Below the pieces are notes generated by a model. That model made no database searches and had not been told where the DNA came from. It was given only the letters and a program-made list of their open reading frames with translations. Made by a program: the position numbers and the translations under genes. A stretch of DNA of 64,000 nucleotides from Pseudomonas sp. (lineage in GTDB: Bacteria > Pseudomonadota > Gammaproteobacteria > Pseudomonadales > Pseudomonadaceae). Shown one piece after another: positions 35,379 to 43,795 of the stretch (the first letter of the stretch is position 1; each line of letters starts with the position of its first letter). The stretch covers positions 1 through 64,000 of the forward strand of contig NZ_JASLAW010000251.1 of assembly GCF_030147005.1 (NCBI RefSeq), in the 5' to 3' direction.

Positions 35379-36695
35379 TCAGGCATGGTTGAAGGCGTGC
35401 AGCAGGCCTTCGATCTCTTCGAAGCTCGGCCGCGCCGACACGTCTGGCCTGCAGCAACTTTTCTGCAGTTCGACCAGTTCTGGTGCGACCGTGCCCTCAA
35501 CCCGCTCCAACAATTCCCCCAGCAACACCCCGAACGCCCGCACCTCAATACGTTGCAGCGCTCTTGTTTCCTCGCTATCGGCCGTTGCATGAAACGACGC
35601 CGCGCCGAAATCCCCCAATAAACACTCGCCCGCGCTGTTCCACAAAATATTGTGGCCGTACAGGTCGCCATGGGTAATGCCGTGCCGGTGCAAATGCGCG
35701 GCCACCGAGGCGATGCCGCGCGCCAGGCGCAACGCCACGTCGAGGCTCAAGCGCATGGCAGGTTCGTAGATATCCCGGGTGCAGGATGCCAGGCTTGGCA
35801 ACGCCGCGAGGTTACGGTAGCTCGGATCGATCAGGTCCATCACCAGCGCGGCCTGGTCAGCGGGGTGGCCGACGACGCGGCCTTGCACCCTGATCAGGTT
35901 GGGGTGCAACCCGGCGGCAATGCACGCCTGCATCTCGTGCAGCGGTGAACCGTCGCTGGTGATGGTGCCTTTGTACAGTTTGACGGCGACCGGCAACGCG
36001 TGGGGCTTCCACACGGCCTTGCGGATAATCCCCGAGGCACCTTCGCCGAGTACGTCCCCCAGCTCCAGTTCGGCCCAGGGAATATTCGGTGTCGCGTCAT
36101 CGCCGGCCACGTCCACGGCCATTTCCACCGGATTGCCGGCATAGGCCAGCCACGTCAGGCTCGGCAGCGTCAGCAGCCACTGCGGCAGGTGGGTCAGGCG
36201 ATTGGACGCGATGCGGATCAATTCAAGGTTTTCGCAATTGGCCAGGCTGGGCGGCAATTGGGTCAGTTGGTTTCCCGCCAGCATCAGCTTTTGCAGCCGC
36301 GGGCGCTGGCCGAGTTCGTCGGGCAGTTGGCGGATGCAATTGTCGGTGAGGATCAGCCAGCGCAATGGCGGCGGCAAGGCGCCGCCGGGCACGTGGCGGA
36401 TCTGGTTGGCCTTGAAACCGATCATGCTGAGTTTTTCGCATCGGCCCAGGCACTCCGGCAGTTCAGTGAACGCGTTGTCCGAGCAAAACAGCACGCGCAA
36501 GTGCTTGAGGCGGTGCAGGTCGTCCGGCAGGCTGTTCAAGGCGTTGCCCGTGAGGTTGAGGATTTCCAGCGAGTCGGCCAGCTCGAAGATTTCCCGGGGA
36601 AACTCGGTAAGTCCGCAGGACAGGTCCAGGCGGGTGGCGCCGGCCAATTGGCCAGCCCTGAGTTGGGCAAGGGTATGCATGAACGGCGCGGTCAC
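35379..36695 (-). CDS. Leucine-rich-repeat protein kinase
   Basis: A 438-residue fusion of an N-terminal leucine-rich repeat domain and a C-terminal eukaryotic-like protein kinase. Repeats of the LxxLxLxxNxLxxLP type run from about residue 20 to 200 (SLEILNLTGNALNSLP, RLQKLMLAGNQLTQLP). The kinase has a glycine-rich loop GEGASGIIRKAV, the ATP lysine in PVAVKLYKG, a catalytic loop HGITHGDLYGHNIL and a DFG motif in LLGDFGAAS, so it looks active. No membrane helix or signal peptide is seen. GTG at 36695 is used; an ATG 15 bases inside is an alternative. Its substrate is unknown and no phosphatase partner is adjacent. Confidence 0.88.
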   Translation of the reverse strand: MTAPFMHTLAQLRAGQLAGATRLDLSCGLTEFPREIFELADSLEILNLTGNALNSLPDDLHRLKHLRVLFCSDNAFTELPECLGRCEKLSMIGFKANQIRHVPGGALPPPLRWLILTDNCIRQLPDELGQRPRLQKLMLAGNQLTQLPPSLANCENLELIRIASNRLTHLPQWLLTLPSLTWLAYAGNPVEMAVDVAGDDATPNIPWAELELGDVLGEGASGIIRKAVWKPHALPVAVKLYKGTITSDGSPLHEMQACIAAGLHPNLIRVQGRVVGHPADQAALVMDLIDPSYRNLAALPSLASCTRDIYEPAMRLSLDVALRLARGIASVAAHLHRHGITHGDLYGHNILWNSAGECLLGDFGAASFHATADSEETRALQRIEVRAFGVLLGELLERVEGTVAPELVELQKSCCRPDVSARPSFEEIEGLLHAFNHA

Positions 36696-36885
36696 TCATA
36701 AAGGTGGAAAGACGCTGATGATGCCGCAAAAGAGCCAGTGCCAACTATGGCTAAAAAATTTACCGGGTCCGAAAAGCTGCACGAAGGTGACTGAGTCGCT
36801 GCTGTCCTTAAACCGATTCAAGCGCAAGCACTACGGTCATTGGGTCGGTTATTAACCCCCGTGGCGTTGCGCAGGCCGCGGGCTT

Positions 36886-37623
36886 CTAGAACTTCATTTG
36901 CTGCGGGCTGGCCTGGTCCACGGGGCTGACCATCGCGTAGTTGTAGCCGCCGTCCGACCAATAGGCCGCCCGCAAGCCGTCGGCGCTGCGGCTGCCGCGG
37001 GGCAGCAAGCCGTTGTTGGGACCCGGCGGGCGGATGTAGAAGCTCATGCGTCGGCCTTGCGGGTCTTCGTACAGCACCATGGCCGCTGCGCCTTGCTCGG
37101 TGGTAAGCAGGCGCCCGCTGACCGGCTTGAACCCCGCCTGGCTCAAGTCGGGCAAACGATGGGCCTGGTCGAAATAGCGGTCGAGCCAGGCTTGCATCGT
37201 GTTGCGGTCCTGGGCGTTGTAGTCGGCGGGCATGATGCCGTCCTGGGCGAACAAGCGATACGCCTGCATCGCATCGGCCATCGGCAACAGCGATGGCTGG
37301 GTGGCTTGGCGGGCGTGCCAGCCGCCAAGCCCGCCGAGGCTGACCGCAATCAACAGCAGCGCCGCCGTGGCGAGATGGCGGCGAGACTGATGCTTGATGC
37401 GCTGGCGAATCAGCGCCGGGACCAGCGCCGGGTTGCTCGGCTGTTGCAGGGCGCCGCTTAAAGACGCTCGCAGCAGCTGCGCATCCTGTTGCCAGGCGTG
37501 CACTTGAGCGGCCGCTTCAGGGTGGCTCGCCAGCCAGGTTTCAAGTACACGGCGATCGGCGTCCAGCAGTTGGTGATCGACGTAGGCGTGTAAGTCGCGT
37601 TCGCTGGGGGGCAGGCTGATCAT
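36886..37623 (-). CDS. Anti-sigma factor (single-pass membrane protein)
   Basis: A 245-residue inner-membrane regulator. The first 80 residues form a cytoplasmic helical anti-sigma domain (ERDLHAYVDHQLLDADRR, WLASHPEAAAQVHAWQQDAQLLR), one membrane helix follows (LATAALLLIAVSLGGLGGW), and the rest is periplasmic, ending VDQASPQQMKF. Its start overlaps the stop of the ECF sigma gene by four bases (ATGA), so the two are co-translated. The periplasmic part should sense the inducing stress; the peroxidase genes in the proposed regulon suggest oxidative stress. Confidence 0.88.
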   Translation of the reverse strand: MISLPPSERDLHAYVDHQLLDADRRVLETWLASHPEAAAQVHAWQQDAQLLRASLSGALQQPSNPALVPALIRQRIKHQSRRHLATAALLLIAVSLGGLGGWHARQATQPSLLPMADAMQAYRLFAQDGIMPADYNAQDRNTMQAWLDRYFDQAHRLPDLSQAGFKPVSGRLLTTEQGAAAMVLYEDPQGRRMSFYIRPPGPNNGLLPRGSRSADGLRAAYWSDGGYNYAMVSPVDQASPQQMKF

Positions 37624-38126
37624 TTGAGTATCCGCAGGGAAGGGCTGGTAATTTCGCCATCGCTGAGTTGGCGCAAGGCTTGGCGGGCACGGGACAGGCG
37701 CGACATCACCGTACCGATGGGCACCTTGAGTATTTCGGCGACTTCCTTGTAGCTCAAGCCTTCGACCGACACCCACAGCAGCAGGGCGCGCTGCTCGGTA
37801 TTGAGCTGATCGAAGGCTTGCAGGGTGGATTGGGCCATCACCGTACGCTCCACTGATGGCTGGGCATCGTCGCGGCCGGTGAAGAGTTCGAGCATGCGCG
37901 CATAGCGTCGGTTGCGGCGGTGGCCATCGAGAAATTGTCGGTAGAGGATCGAAAACAGCCACGCGCGCAGGTCGCCTTCGATGCGCTTGTCGGCCCACGC
38001 GATGATCGCCCGTTCAAGGGTTGACTGCACAAGGTCGTCGGCACTGCTGGCGTTACGGGTCAGGGACACGGCAAAGCGCCGCAGCCTGGGGATGAGTTCA
38101 CGTAACTGTTCATCGAGTTCATGCAT
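37620..38126 (-). CDS. ECF-type RNA polymerase sigma factor
   Basis: A 168-residue extracytoplasmic-function sigma factor. Region 2 is LIPRLRRFAVSLTRNASSADDLVQSTLERA through RAWLFSILYRQFLDGHRRNRR, and region 4 is LLLWVSVEGLSYKEVAEILKVPIGTVMSRLSRARQALR. It has no strong ribosome site before the ATG at 38126. Its own upstream region carries the promoter-like motif GAATAA-N14-CGTCT, repeated before the catalase-like gene at 42142, consistent with autoregulation. It is co-translated with the anti-sigma factor. Confidence 0.94.
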   Translation of the reverse strand: MHELDEQLRELIPRLRRFAVSLTRNASSADDLVQSTLERAIIAWADKRIEGDLRAWLFSILYRQFLDGHRRNRRYARMLELFTGRDDAQPSVERTVMAQSTLQAFDQLNTEQRALLLWVSVEGLSYKEVAEILKVPIGTVMSRLSRARQALRQLSDGEITSPSLRILK

Positions 38127-38154
38127 GGGTTGAGTCTACTCAGTTGTGCTGGGT

Positions 38155-38179
38155 AGACGCGCGTGCGCGTAAGTTATTC
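38155..38179 (-). promoter_or_regulatory. Candidate ECF-sigma promoter of the sigma/anti-sigma operon
   Basis: On the minus strand GAATAA (38179-38174) is followed 14 bases later by CGTCT (38159-38155). The same two boxes with the same 14-base spacing lie before the catalase-like gene on the plus strand. GGAATAA plus CGTCT is within the range of known ECF promoter types. Confidence 0.68.
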
Positions 38180-38317
38180 CTTATTCGATCGAAAGATTTT
38201 TAGCCGTTCGAGTGGGATGAGTCTGTTTGAATGTGATTCTGTAATCCCAGGCGTTGCGCTCCATCCACCCTTGTACCTGTCGGCACTGAGCCGGCAGCCA
38301 AACAATGAGGTGTGTTC

Positions 38318-39925
38318 ATGACGTTGTCACCGATGGATAAACGCTTTTTCTCTGGCGCGGCACTGACCCGCTTGTCTGCCTCAGAGCGAATCCTGTTCGA
38401 ACAATGGGGGTGTGGTCCGTCGGCCCAACCGGCCTATGCCAATGTGCACCACGCGATCGAAGCGCAAGCGCGGCGAGCGCCCCAGGCAACGGCGGCGATC
38501 TGCGCGGGGCAGCGCATCAGTTATGAGCAGCTCAACCGCCAAGCCAACCGATTGGCGGTGCACTTGCTTGAACGGGGGGTCAAGCGCGGCGACACGGTGG
38601 GTTTGTTCGTCGAGCGATCGATTCCGATGCTGGTGGGGTTGCTGGCGGTGTTGAAGGTGGGCGCCGCGTATGTCCCGCAGGACGCCAGAATCGTGCCCAC
38701 CCTGCAATTGGGCCAGGTGCTGGAAGCGTTGAGCAGCCCGTTGGTGCTGACCTTGTCGAACCTGCTCGAACGCCTGCCGGCTGATGCGGTCCCGCGCAGT
38801 CTGTGCCTGGACACGTTCCTTGCACAAATGCCCTGGGTCCCCGAAGAAAGCGAGCAGGTGGGCGCCATGGCTGAACCCGATGACCTGTGTTTCGTGCTGT
38901 TTACGTCCGGCACCACCGGACGCCCCAACGGTGTGTGCGTCAGCCATCGCAACGTGTGCAACATCTTGCTGACTTCGCCCGGGGGGATGGGCATGGCCCC
39001 CGGCGTTACCGTAGGGCAGGTTCTTAACATCGGCTTTGATATGGCAGCCTGGGAAATACTCGGGTGCCTGGCCCATGGCGCGACCTTGCTGATTCGCGGC
39101 AAGGACATTGCGCAGACAGCCGCGCAGTGCAACGTCTTGATTGCGACGCCGTCGATACTGGCCACTCTCGATCCATTGCAGTGCCCAGACCTGAGCGTGG
39201 TCGCGGTGGCCGGAGAGCCTTGTGCTCAGACCCTTGCCGAGCGTTGGGCCGAGCATTGCGCCTTCTACAACGGATGCGGGCCGACCGAGACCACGATCGT
39301 CAACACATTGCACCGCCACGTGCCAGGCACGCGGTTGACCATTGGCCGACCGACGCCCAATAACACAGTGTATGTGCTCGACGATCAGGGGCGCGCCTGC
39401 GCTTTAGGCGAGACCGGAGAGATGTGGGCCGGCGGTGCAGGGGTGACTGCGGGCTACCTGAACAACGCAGTGTTGACCCAGGAACGATACCGCCCTGACC
39501 CGTTTCTGGGGGGCGATGCTGTGATGTTCCGCACGCGGGACCTGGGGCGCTGGACCGCCGACGGCCAGCTCGAACACCTGGGACGCGTCGATGACCAAGT
39601 CAAGGTTCGCGGGTTTCGCGTGGAGCTGGACGCGGTGAGCGCAGCCCTGGAAGCCGGCGCGGGGTGCACGCGGGCGGTCACGTTGAAAGTGGACGACCGT
39701 ACCCTGGTCGCCTTTGTCTCGCCGGCCAGTGCCGACACGCAGGACTGCCGATCCGAGTGTCACCAGCGCCTGGCCTACTACTGCGTGCCGAAGTTCATCT
39801 ACGCGCTGGAGGCGTTTCCCATGACCGCCAGGGGCAAGATCGACAAGGCCGCCTTGCTGCGACTGGCCGAGGACTATCAGGCAGCGACGCCGGCGGGCGC
39901 CACCAAGGAGCCTGGCCATGACTGA
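38318..39925 (+). CDS. Stand-alone NRPS-type adenylation enzyme
   Basis: A 535-residue acyl/aminoacyl-adenylate-forming enzyme. Core motifs are A3 TSGTTGRPNGVCVSHRN (Asn where Lys is usual), A4 FDMAAWEI, A5 FYNGCGPTETTI, A7 FRTRDLGRW (Arg for the usual Gly), A8 GRVDDQVKVRGFRVEL and A10 MTARGKIDK with the catalytic Lys. The Asp in FDMAAWEI occupies the position that normally holds the amino group of an alpha-amino acid, so an amino acid substrate is plausible. No carrier, condensation or thioesterase domain follows. GAGG precedes the ATG at 38318. The next gene overlaps its 3' end by eight bases, so they are co-translated. Confidence 0.88.
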   Translation: MTLSPMDKRFFSGAALTRLSASERILFEQWGCGPSAQPAYANVHHAIEAQARRAPQATAAICAGQRISYEQLNRQANRLAVHLLERGVKRGDTVGLFVERSIPMLVGLLAVLKVGAAYVPQDARIVPTLQLGQVLEALSSPLVLTLSNLLERLPADAVPRSLCLDTFLAQMPWVPEESEQVGAMAEPDDLCFVLFTSGTTGRPNGVCVSHRNVCNILLTSPGGMGMAPGVTVGQVLNIGFDMAAWEILGCLAHGATLLIRGKDIAQTAAQCNVLIATPSILATLDPLQCPDLSVVAVAGEPCAQTLAERWAEHCAFYNGCGPTETTIVNTLHRHVPGTRLTIGRPTPNNTVYVLDDQGRACALGETGEMWAGGAGVTAGYLNNAVLTQERYRPDPFLGGDAVMFRTRDLGRWTADGQLEHLGRVDDQVKVRGFRVELDAVSAALEAGAGCTRAVTLKVDDRTLVAFVSPASADTQDCRSECHQRLAYYCVPKFIYALEAFPMTARGKIDKAALLRLAEDYQAATPAGATKEPGHD

Positions 39926-41213
39926 CGTATTGACCCGCGCCGTTTTGCCACCCAAGCCGGCACTATGGCGGCGCCTGACGTCACTGCCTGTGTTTTCTTA
40001 CTACAACCGCTTGGCGGCATTGGTGCTGATGGGGAACATCGCCGTGCTGCTGACCATGGACCTGCAGGCGATCACGCCAGCGATGCTGTCGCACCTGGTG
40101 CTGATCAATCTGTCGATGGCCATTCTGATACGCCAGCAATACGTGATTAATGCGCTGTTCTGGCTGGCCACGCGGGTTCCGCTGTATTGGCCGCTGTGGG
40201 TGCGCCGCCGAGCGGCCAAAGTGTTCCATTTCGGAGGGCTGCACAGCGGCGCGGCCCTGGCGGCTACTGCCTGGTTTGCAGCGTTGGTGTGTGTCCAGAT
40301 GTCGAGCTTTGTGCAGCAACCGGGCAGCGTGTCGTCGACAGGGTTGTGGCTCAGCGTCGCGCTGCTCAGCCTGTTGTTGCTCATGGTGGTGATGGCGTTC
40401 CCGCCGATTCGCAGTCGTTTTCACAATGGTTTCGAACGGGTTCATCGCTTTGCCGGTTGGAGCGCGTTGCTGTTGTTCTGGTGGCAAACAGTGCTGATGG
40501 CAACGCACGCCTCATCGAACCTGCTGCACAGTGGCGCGTTCTGGATGCTGGCACTGCTGACAGTGAGCATCCTGCTGCCGTGGTTGCGGTTGCGCAAAGT
40601 GGCCGTTGAACATGCGCGGCCTTCCGGGCATGCGGTGGTAACGCGCCTGAGCCACACCACGCCGTTCGCCGGTTCGTCCACGGCGATCAGCCGCAACCCG
40701 CTGCTTGAATGGCACTCCTTTGCGAATATCCCAGCGCCGGGCGAGGCGGGCTTTCGTCTGATCATCTCCCGCGCGGGGGATTGGACCGGACGGTTTATCG
40801 AGGACTTGCCCAGCCATGTCTGGGTAAAGGGCATCACCACCGCTGGCGTGGCCAACGTGGAAACCCTGTTCAAATCTGTGGTGTACATCGCCACCGGCAG
40901 CGGCATTGGCCCGGTCATGCCGCACTTGCTGGCCGCGCAGGTGCCGATTCACTTGATCTGGTCCACCCGCAGTCCGAGGCAAACCTACGGTGATGAATTG
41001 GTCGACGAAATTCTGCGCGTCCAGCCCACCGCGTTGATCTGGGACACCGATAAACAAGGGAAGCCCGACCTGGTGCAGTTGGCCTACGGCGCGGTGCGCA
41101 CCTTTGACGCCGAAGCCGTGATCTGCATTGCCAACCAGGCGCTGACTCAGCGCGTGGTGCAAGCGCTCGAGGCCCAGGCAATACCCGCCTATGGCGCAAT
41201 CTGGGACTCCTGA
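39918..41213 (+). CDS. Membrane flavoprotein of ferric-reductase/NADPH-oxidase type
   Basis: A 431-residue integral membrane protein. The first 230 residues contain about six hydrophobic helices with histidines in HFGGLHSGA, FERVHRFAGW and LMATHASSNLLHSG that could hold heme. The C-terminal half resembles a ferredoxin-NADP reductase module: EWHSFANIP (FAD site, compare HPFTI), LIISRAGDWTGRFI, and the nucleotide motif VVYIATGSGIGPVMPHLL. It recalls the fungal TmpA family of transmembrane flavoproteins, some of which are linked to adenylation domains; this is remembered similarity, not a search. The start overlaps the adenylation gene. It may transfer electrons to or from the product of that enzyme. 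Confidence 0.8.
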   Translation: MTDVLTRAVLPPKPALWRRLTSLPVFSYYNRLAALVLMGNIAVLLTMDLQAITPAMLSHLVLINLSMAILIRQQYVINALFWLATRVPLYWPLWVRRRAAKVFHFGGLHSGAALAATAWFAALVCVQMSSFVQQPGSVSSTGLWLSVALLSLLLLMVVMAFPPIRSRFHNGFERVHRFAGWSALLLFWWQTVLMATHASSNLLHSGAFWMLALLTVSILLPWLRLRKVAVEHARPSGHAVVTRLSHTTPFAGSSTAISRNPLLEWHSFANIPAPGEAGFRLIISRAGDWTGRFIEDLPSHVWVKGITTAGVANVETLFKSVVYIATGSGIGPVMPHLLAAQVPIHLIWSTRSPRQTYGDELVDEILRVQPTALIWDTDKQGKPDLVQLAYGAVRTFDAEAVICIANQALTQRVVQALEAQAIPAYGAIWDS

Positions 41214-41255
41214 AACAGCGGTGTCTGCAATTAATCTCAATCTGTCGAGGTGCTT

Positions 41256-42020
41256 ATGAATGTAACGCTGGAGCGTCATGGCCGGGTGGTTCTGGCCAGG
41301 CTTAACCGTATTGAAATGAGAAATGCGCTGAGTTCGGCGGTGATGGCCGAGTTGATCAGTAGCCTGGAGGCGCTCGACCAGAATCCCCAGGTCGGCTGTT
41401 TTGTCATCACCGGTACTGCGCAGATGTTCGCGGCGGGCGCCGACATCAAGGAAATGAGCGGCAAGTCCTACCTGGACATGCTCAATGAAGACTACTTCGT
41501 CGGTTGGGAGGCGTTTACACGCCTGCGCACACCAACGATCGCCGCAGTGGCCGGTTATGCGTACGGCGGAGGCTGCGAGCTGGCCATGATGTGCGACATG
41601 ATTTTTGCCGCCGATACGGCGACCTTTGCGCAGCCGGAAATCAAGCTGGGCGTGATCCCGGGTATGGGCGCGACCCAGCGCTTGACCGGGCTGATCGGCA
41701 AGGCCAAAGCCATGGACCTGATATTGACTGGCCGGCCGATGACGGCTCAGGAGGCCGAACGGGCAGGGTTGGTGTCACGCGTTTACCCGGCGGCGAGCTT
41801 GCTGGACGAGACGCTGGCGGTGGCCGCGCAAATTGCCGGGTTTTCCCGAACCGCCACGCGGGCCGCGCGCGAGGCGGTGGACCAGGCCCTGGAGCTTGGC
41901 TTGCATGAGGGCGTGCGCCTGGAGCGCCGGTTGTTTCATGGGTTGTTTGCCACCCCGGATCAGCAGGAGGGCATGCAAGCCTTCCTCAATAAACGGCCGG
42001 CCTTGTTCAACCAGCGTTAG
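41256..42020 (+). CDS. Enoyl-CoA hydratase/isomerase (crotonase family)
   Basis: A 254-residue crotonase-fold enzyme. The oxyanion-hole and active-site segments are intact: AAGADIKEMSGKSYLD, AYGGGCELAMMCD with the first catalytic Glu and QPEIKLGVIPGMGATQRL with the second. It thus looks like a working hydratase of enoyl-CoA-type substrates. GAGG lies six bases before the ATG at 41256. It is 42 bases after the flavoprotein gene in the same direction and belongs to the same cassette, although its substrate need not be a fatty acid intermediate. Confidence 0.9.
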   Translation: MNVTLERHGRVVLARLNRIEMRNALSSAVMAELISSLEALDQNPQVGCFVITGTAQMFAAGADIKEMSGKSYLDMLNEDYFVGWEAFTRLRTPTIAAVAGYAYGGGCELAMMCDMIFAADTATFAQPEIKLGVIPGMGATQRLTGLIGKAKAMDLILTGRPMTAQEAERAGLVSRVYPAASLLDETLAVAAQIAGFSRTATRAAREAVDQALELGLHEGVRLERRLFHGLFATPDQQEGMQAFLNKRPALFNQR

Positions 42021-42074
42021 CAGGATGTTTGGCCTGCATGTGCGCTTGCCATGAAAAAAACTACAGTAGAAGGA

Positions 42075-42099
42075 GAATAAACCTACATGGGATTCGTCT
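42075..42099 (+). promoter_or_regulatory. Candidate ECF-sigma promoter of the catalase-like operon
   Basis: GAATAA at 42075-42080 and CGTCT at 42095-42099 are separated by exactly 14 bases, as before the sigma gene on the other strand. It lies 43 bases before the start of the catalase-like gene. Confidence 0.68.
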
Positions 42100-42141
42100 C
42101 ATGACACTTTTCCCCTGCGGCCACGTGCCCTGGAGCTTTTC

Positions 42142-43224
42142 ATGGTTGATCACTCACCACCGCCGCTTCCGCCTCTGAGTACCGCCAGCCTGCTCGCCAG
42201 GCTCGCGTGTATCGGTGCTGTGGTGGCGGTTGTCGCCGGTGCCTTTGCCTACGTCAACGGTACGCTCGACCCGCAGCGCCTGCGCCCGAAAACCCTGGTC
42301 AATGCCCTGGAAACCAATAACGGTGTGCACCCTGGCTTTCGGCGCAACCATGCCAAGGGTGTGTGCGTGGCCGGGTACTTCCAGAGCAGCCCCGAGGTGC
42401 GTGCCTACTCCAGCGCCCAGCTGTTCAACGAGGCGAAAACGCCGGTGATCGGGCGGTTCGCCTTGCCCAGCGGCAACCCGTATGCGCCGGACAGCAGTGT
42501 GCCTATCCGCAGTTTTGCCGTGCAATTCAGCCAGGCCAACGGCCAGCAGTGGCGCACCGGGATGAACAGCATGCCGGTGTTCCCGGTGGGCACGCCCGAG
42601 GCGTTCTACCAGTTGCTCAAGGCCGGCGCGCCGGACCCGGCCACCGGCAAGCCGAACCCGGCGAGCATGCCGGCGTTTTTTGCCGCGCACCCGGAGACTG
42701 CGGCGTTTTTGGCGTGGGTTAAAACCGCCAAGCCATCGGCCAGTTACGCGACTGAAACGTATAACGGCATCAACGCGTTTTACCTGGTGAGCGCCGACGG
42801 CAAGCGCCAGGCCGTGCGTTGGACCGTGGTGCCGCAGAGCCGGGACGCAGCCGGCGACACCGCGCCAGAGGGCGGCGACTTTCTGGAAAAAGACTTGGTG
42901 CAGCGTTTGGCGGCGGGGCCGCTGCAATGGCAATTGAACATGACGCTGGCCAACCCCGGCGATCCGCTGGATGACGCCAGCAAGACCTGGACCGGTGAAC
43001 ACAAAGTGCTCAACGCCGGCACTCTGGTGTTGCAGAGCAGCCAGCCACAAGCCGAGGGTGATTGCCGCGATATCAATTTTGATCCACTGATTCTTCCCCG
43101 CGGTATCGAAGCCTCCAATGACCCGCTGCTGGCTGCACGCTCAGCCGCCTATGCCAGTTCTTACCTGCGCCGTGCCGGTGAAGTCGGCCCGTTGCACAGT
43201 GCCGCCCAGGAGTCGAAGCCATGA
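42142..43224 (+). CDS. Catalase-related peroxidase (SrpA-like), membrane-anchored
   Basis: A 360-residue heme protein of the short catalase-like peroxidase family, with an N-terminal hydrophobic segment (ARLACIGAVVAVVAGAFAYV) that anchors or exports it. Catalase landmarks are the distal His in GFRRNHAKGVC, FAVQFSQANGQQWRTGMNSMPVF and the proximal Tyr in LAARSAAYASSYLRR. The enzyme would act in the periplasm as a peroxidase and not as a true catalase. TGGAG precedes the ATG. Its last four bases overlap the cytochrome b561 gene, and the pair is a known combination that often lies beside an ECF sigma factor. Confidence 0.9.
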   Translation: MVDHSPPPLPPLSTASLLARLACIGAVVAVVAGAFAYVNGTLDPQRLRPKTLVNALETNNGVHPGFRRNHAKGVCVAGYFQSSPEVRAYSSAQLFNEAKTPVIGRFALPSGNPYAPDSSVPIRSFAVQFSQANGQQWRTGMNSMPVFPVGTPEAFYQLLKAGAPDPATGKPNPASMPAFFAAHPETAAFLAWVKTAKPSASYATETYNGINAFYLVSADGKRQAVRWTVVPQSRDAAGDTAPEGGDFLEKDLVQRLAAGPLQWQLNMTLANPGDPLDDASKTWTGEHKVLNAGTLVLQSSQPQAEGDCRDINFDPLILPRGIEASNDPLLAARSAAYASSYLRRAGEVGPLHSAAQESKP

Positions 43225-43760
43225 ATGTTCAACCAAGGTTTTTCGCCCCGTTGGCGCGTTTGCTGCACTGGCTGATGGCGTTGATGATCATCGCCATGCT
43301 GTTTATCGGCGCGGGTCTGGCGGCGTCGGTTTCCGAGCGCCATGAGTGGCTGATTCATCTGCACAAGCCGCTGGGGATCGCCATTCTGGCGCTGGTTATC
43401 GTGCGTCTGGTGGTGCGTTTTTCCACGCGCCAACCGCCGCTGCCGGCTGACTTGCCGCTGTGGCAAGCGCTGGCGGCCAAGGCGTCTCACGTGGTGCTGT
43501 ACGCGTTGATGCTGGTGCTGCCGCTGTTGGGTTGGGCCATGATTTCGGCCGCCGGTGACCCGGTGATGCTCAGCAGCTCCGTGCAACTGCCGGCATTGGT
43601 GTCGGCGAATGCGCCGTTGTTTGCGCTATTGCGCAAGGCCCACGGTTATCTCGCCTACCTGTTGTTTCTCACGGTACTGGTGCACCTGGCGGCGGCGTTG
43701 TTCCACGGTTTGATCCGCCGCGATGGTGTCTTGCAAAGCATGACCGGCACCAAGCACTGA
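43221..43760 (+). CDS. Cytochrome b561, partner of the catalase-like peroxidase
   Basis: A 179-residue four-helix diheme cytochrome. Histidines suited to heme binding are in ARLLHWLMALM, LIHLHKPLGIAIL, KASHVVLYALMLVLPLLGW and VLVHLAAALFHGLI. It is co-translated with the catalase-like gene (ATGA overlap), so it probably carries electrons from the quinone pool to that peroxidase. A short perfect hairpin GTGGCGAGC/GCTCGCCAC at 43770-43789 follows. Confidence 0.92.
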   Translation: MNVQPRFFAPLARLLHWLMALMIIAMLFIGAGLAASVSERHEWLIHLHKPLGIAILALVIVRLVVRFSTRQPPLPADLPLWQALAAKASHVVLYALMLVLPLLGWAMISAAGDPVMLSSSVQLPALVSANAPLFALLRKAHGYLAYLLFLTVLVHLAAALFHGLIRRDGVLQSMTGTKH

Positions 43761-43769
43761 TGGGCGTCA

Positions 43770-43789
43770 GTGGCGAGCTCGCTCGCCAC
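43770..43789. repeat. Short REP-like hairpin after cytochrome b561 gene
   Basis: GTGGCGAGC and GCTCGCCAC form a 9-bp stem with a 2-base loop between two convergent genes. The core GCGAGC..GCTCGC resembles half a REP unit. Confidence 0.55.
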
Positions 43790-43795
43790 ACGTGG

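Noticed and set aside
41256..42020. Assigning the crotonase to the liu or paa pathways
   Set aside because: It resembles them in fold only; neighbours and spacing tie it to the adenylation/flavoprotein pair.
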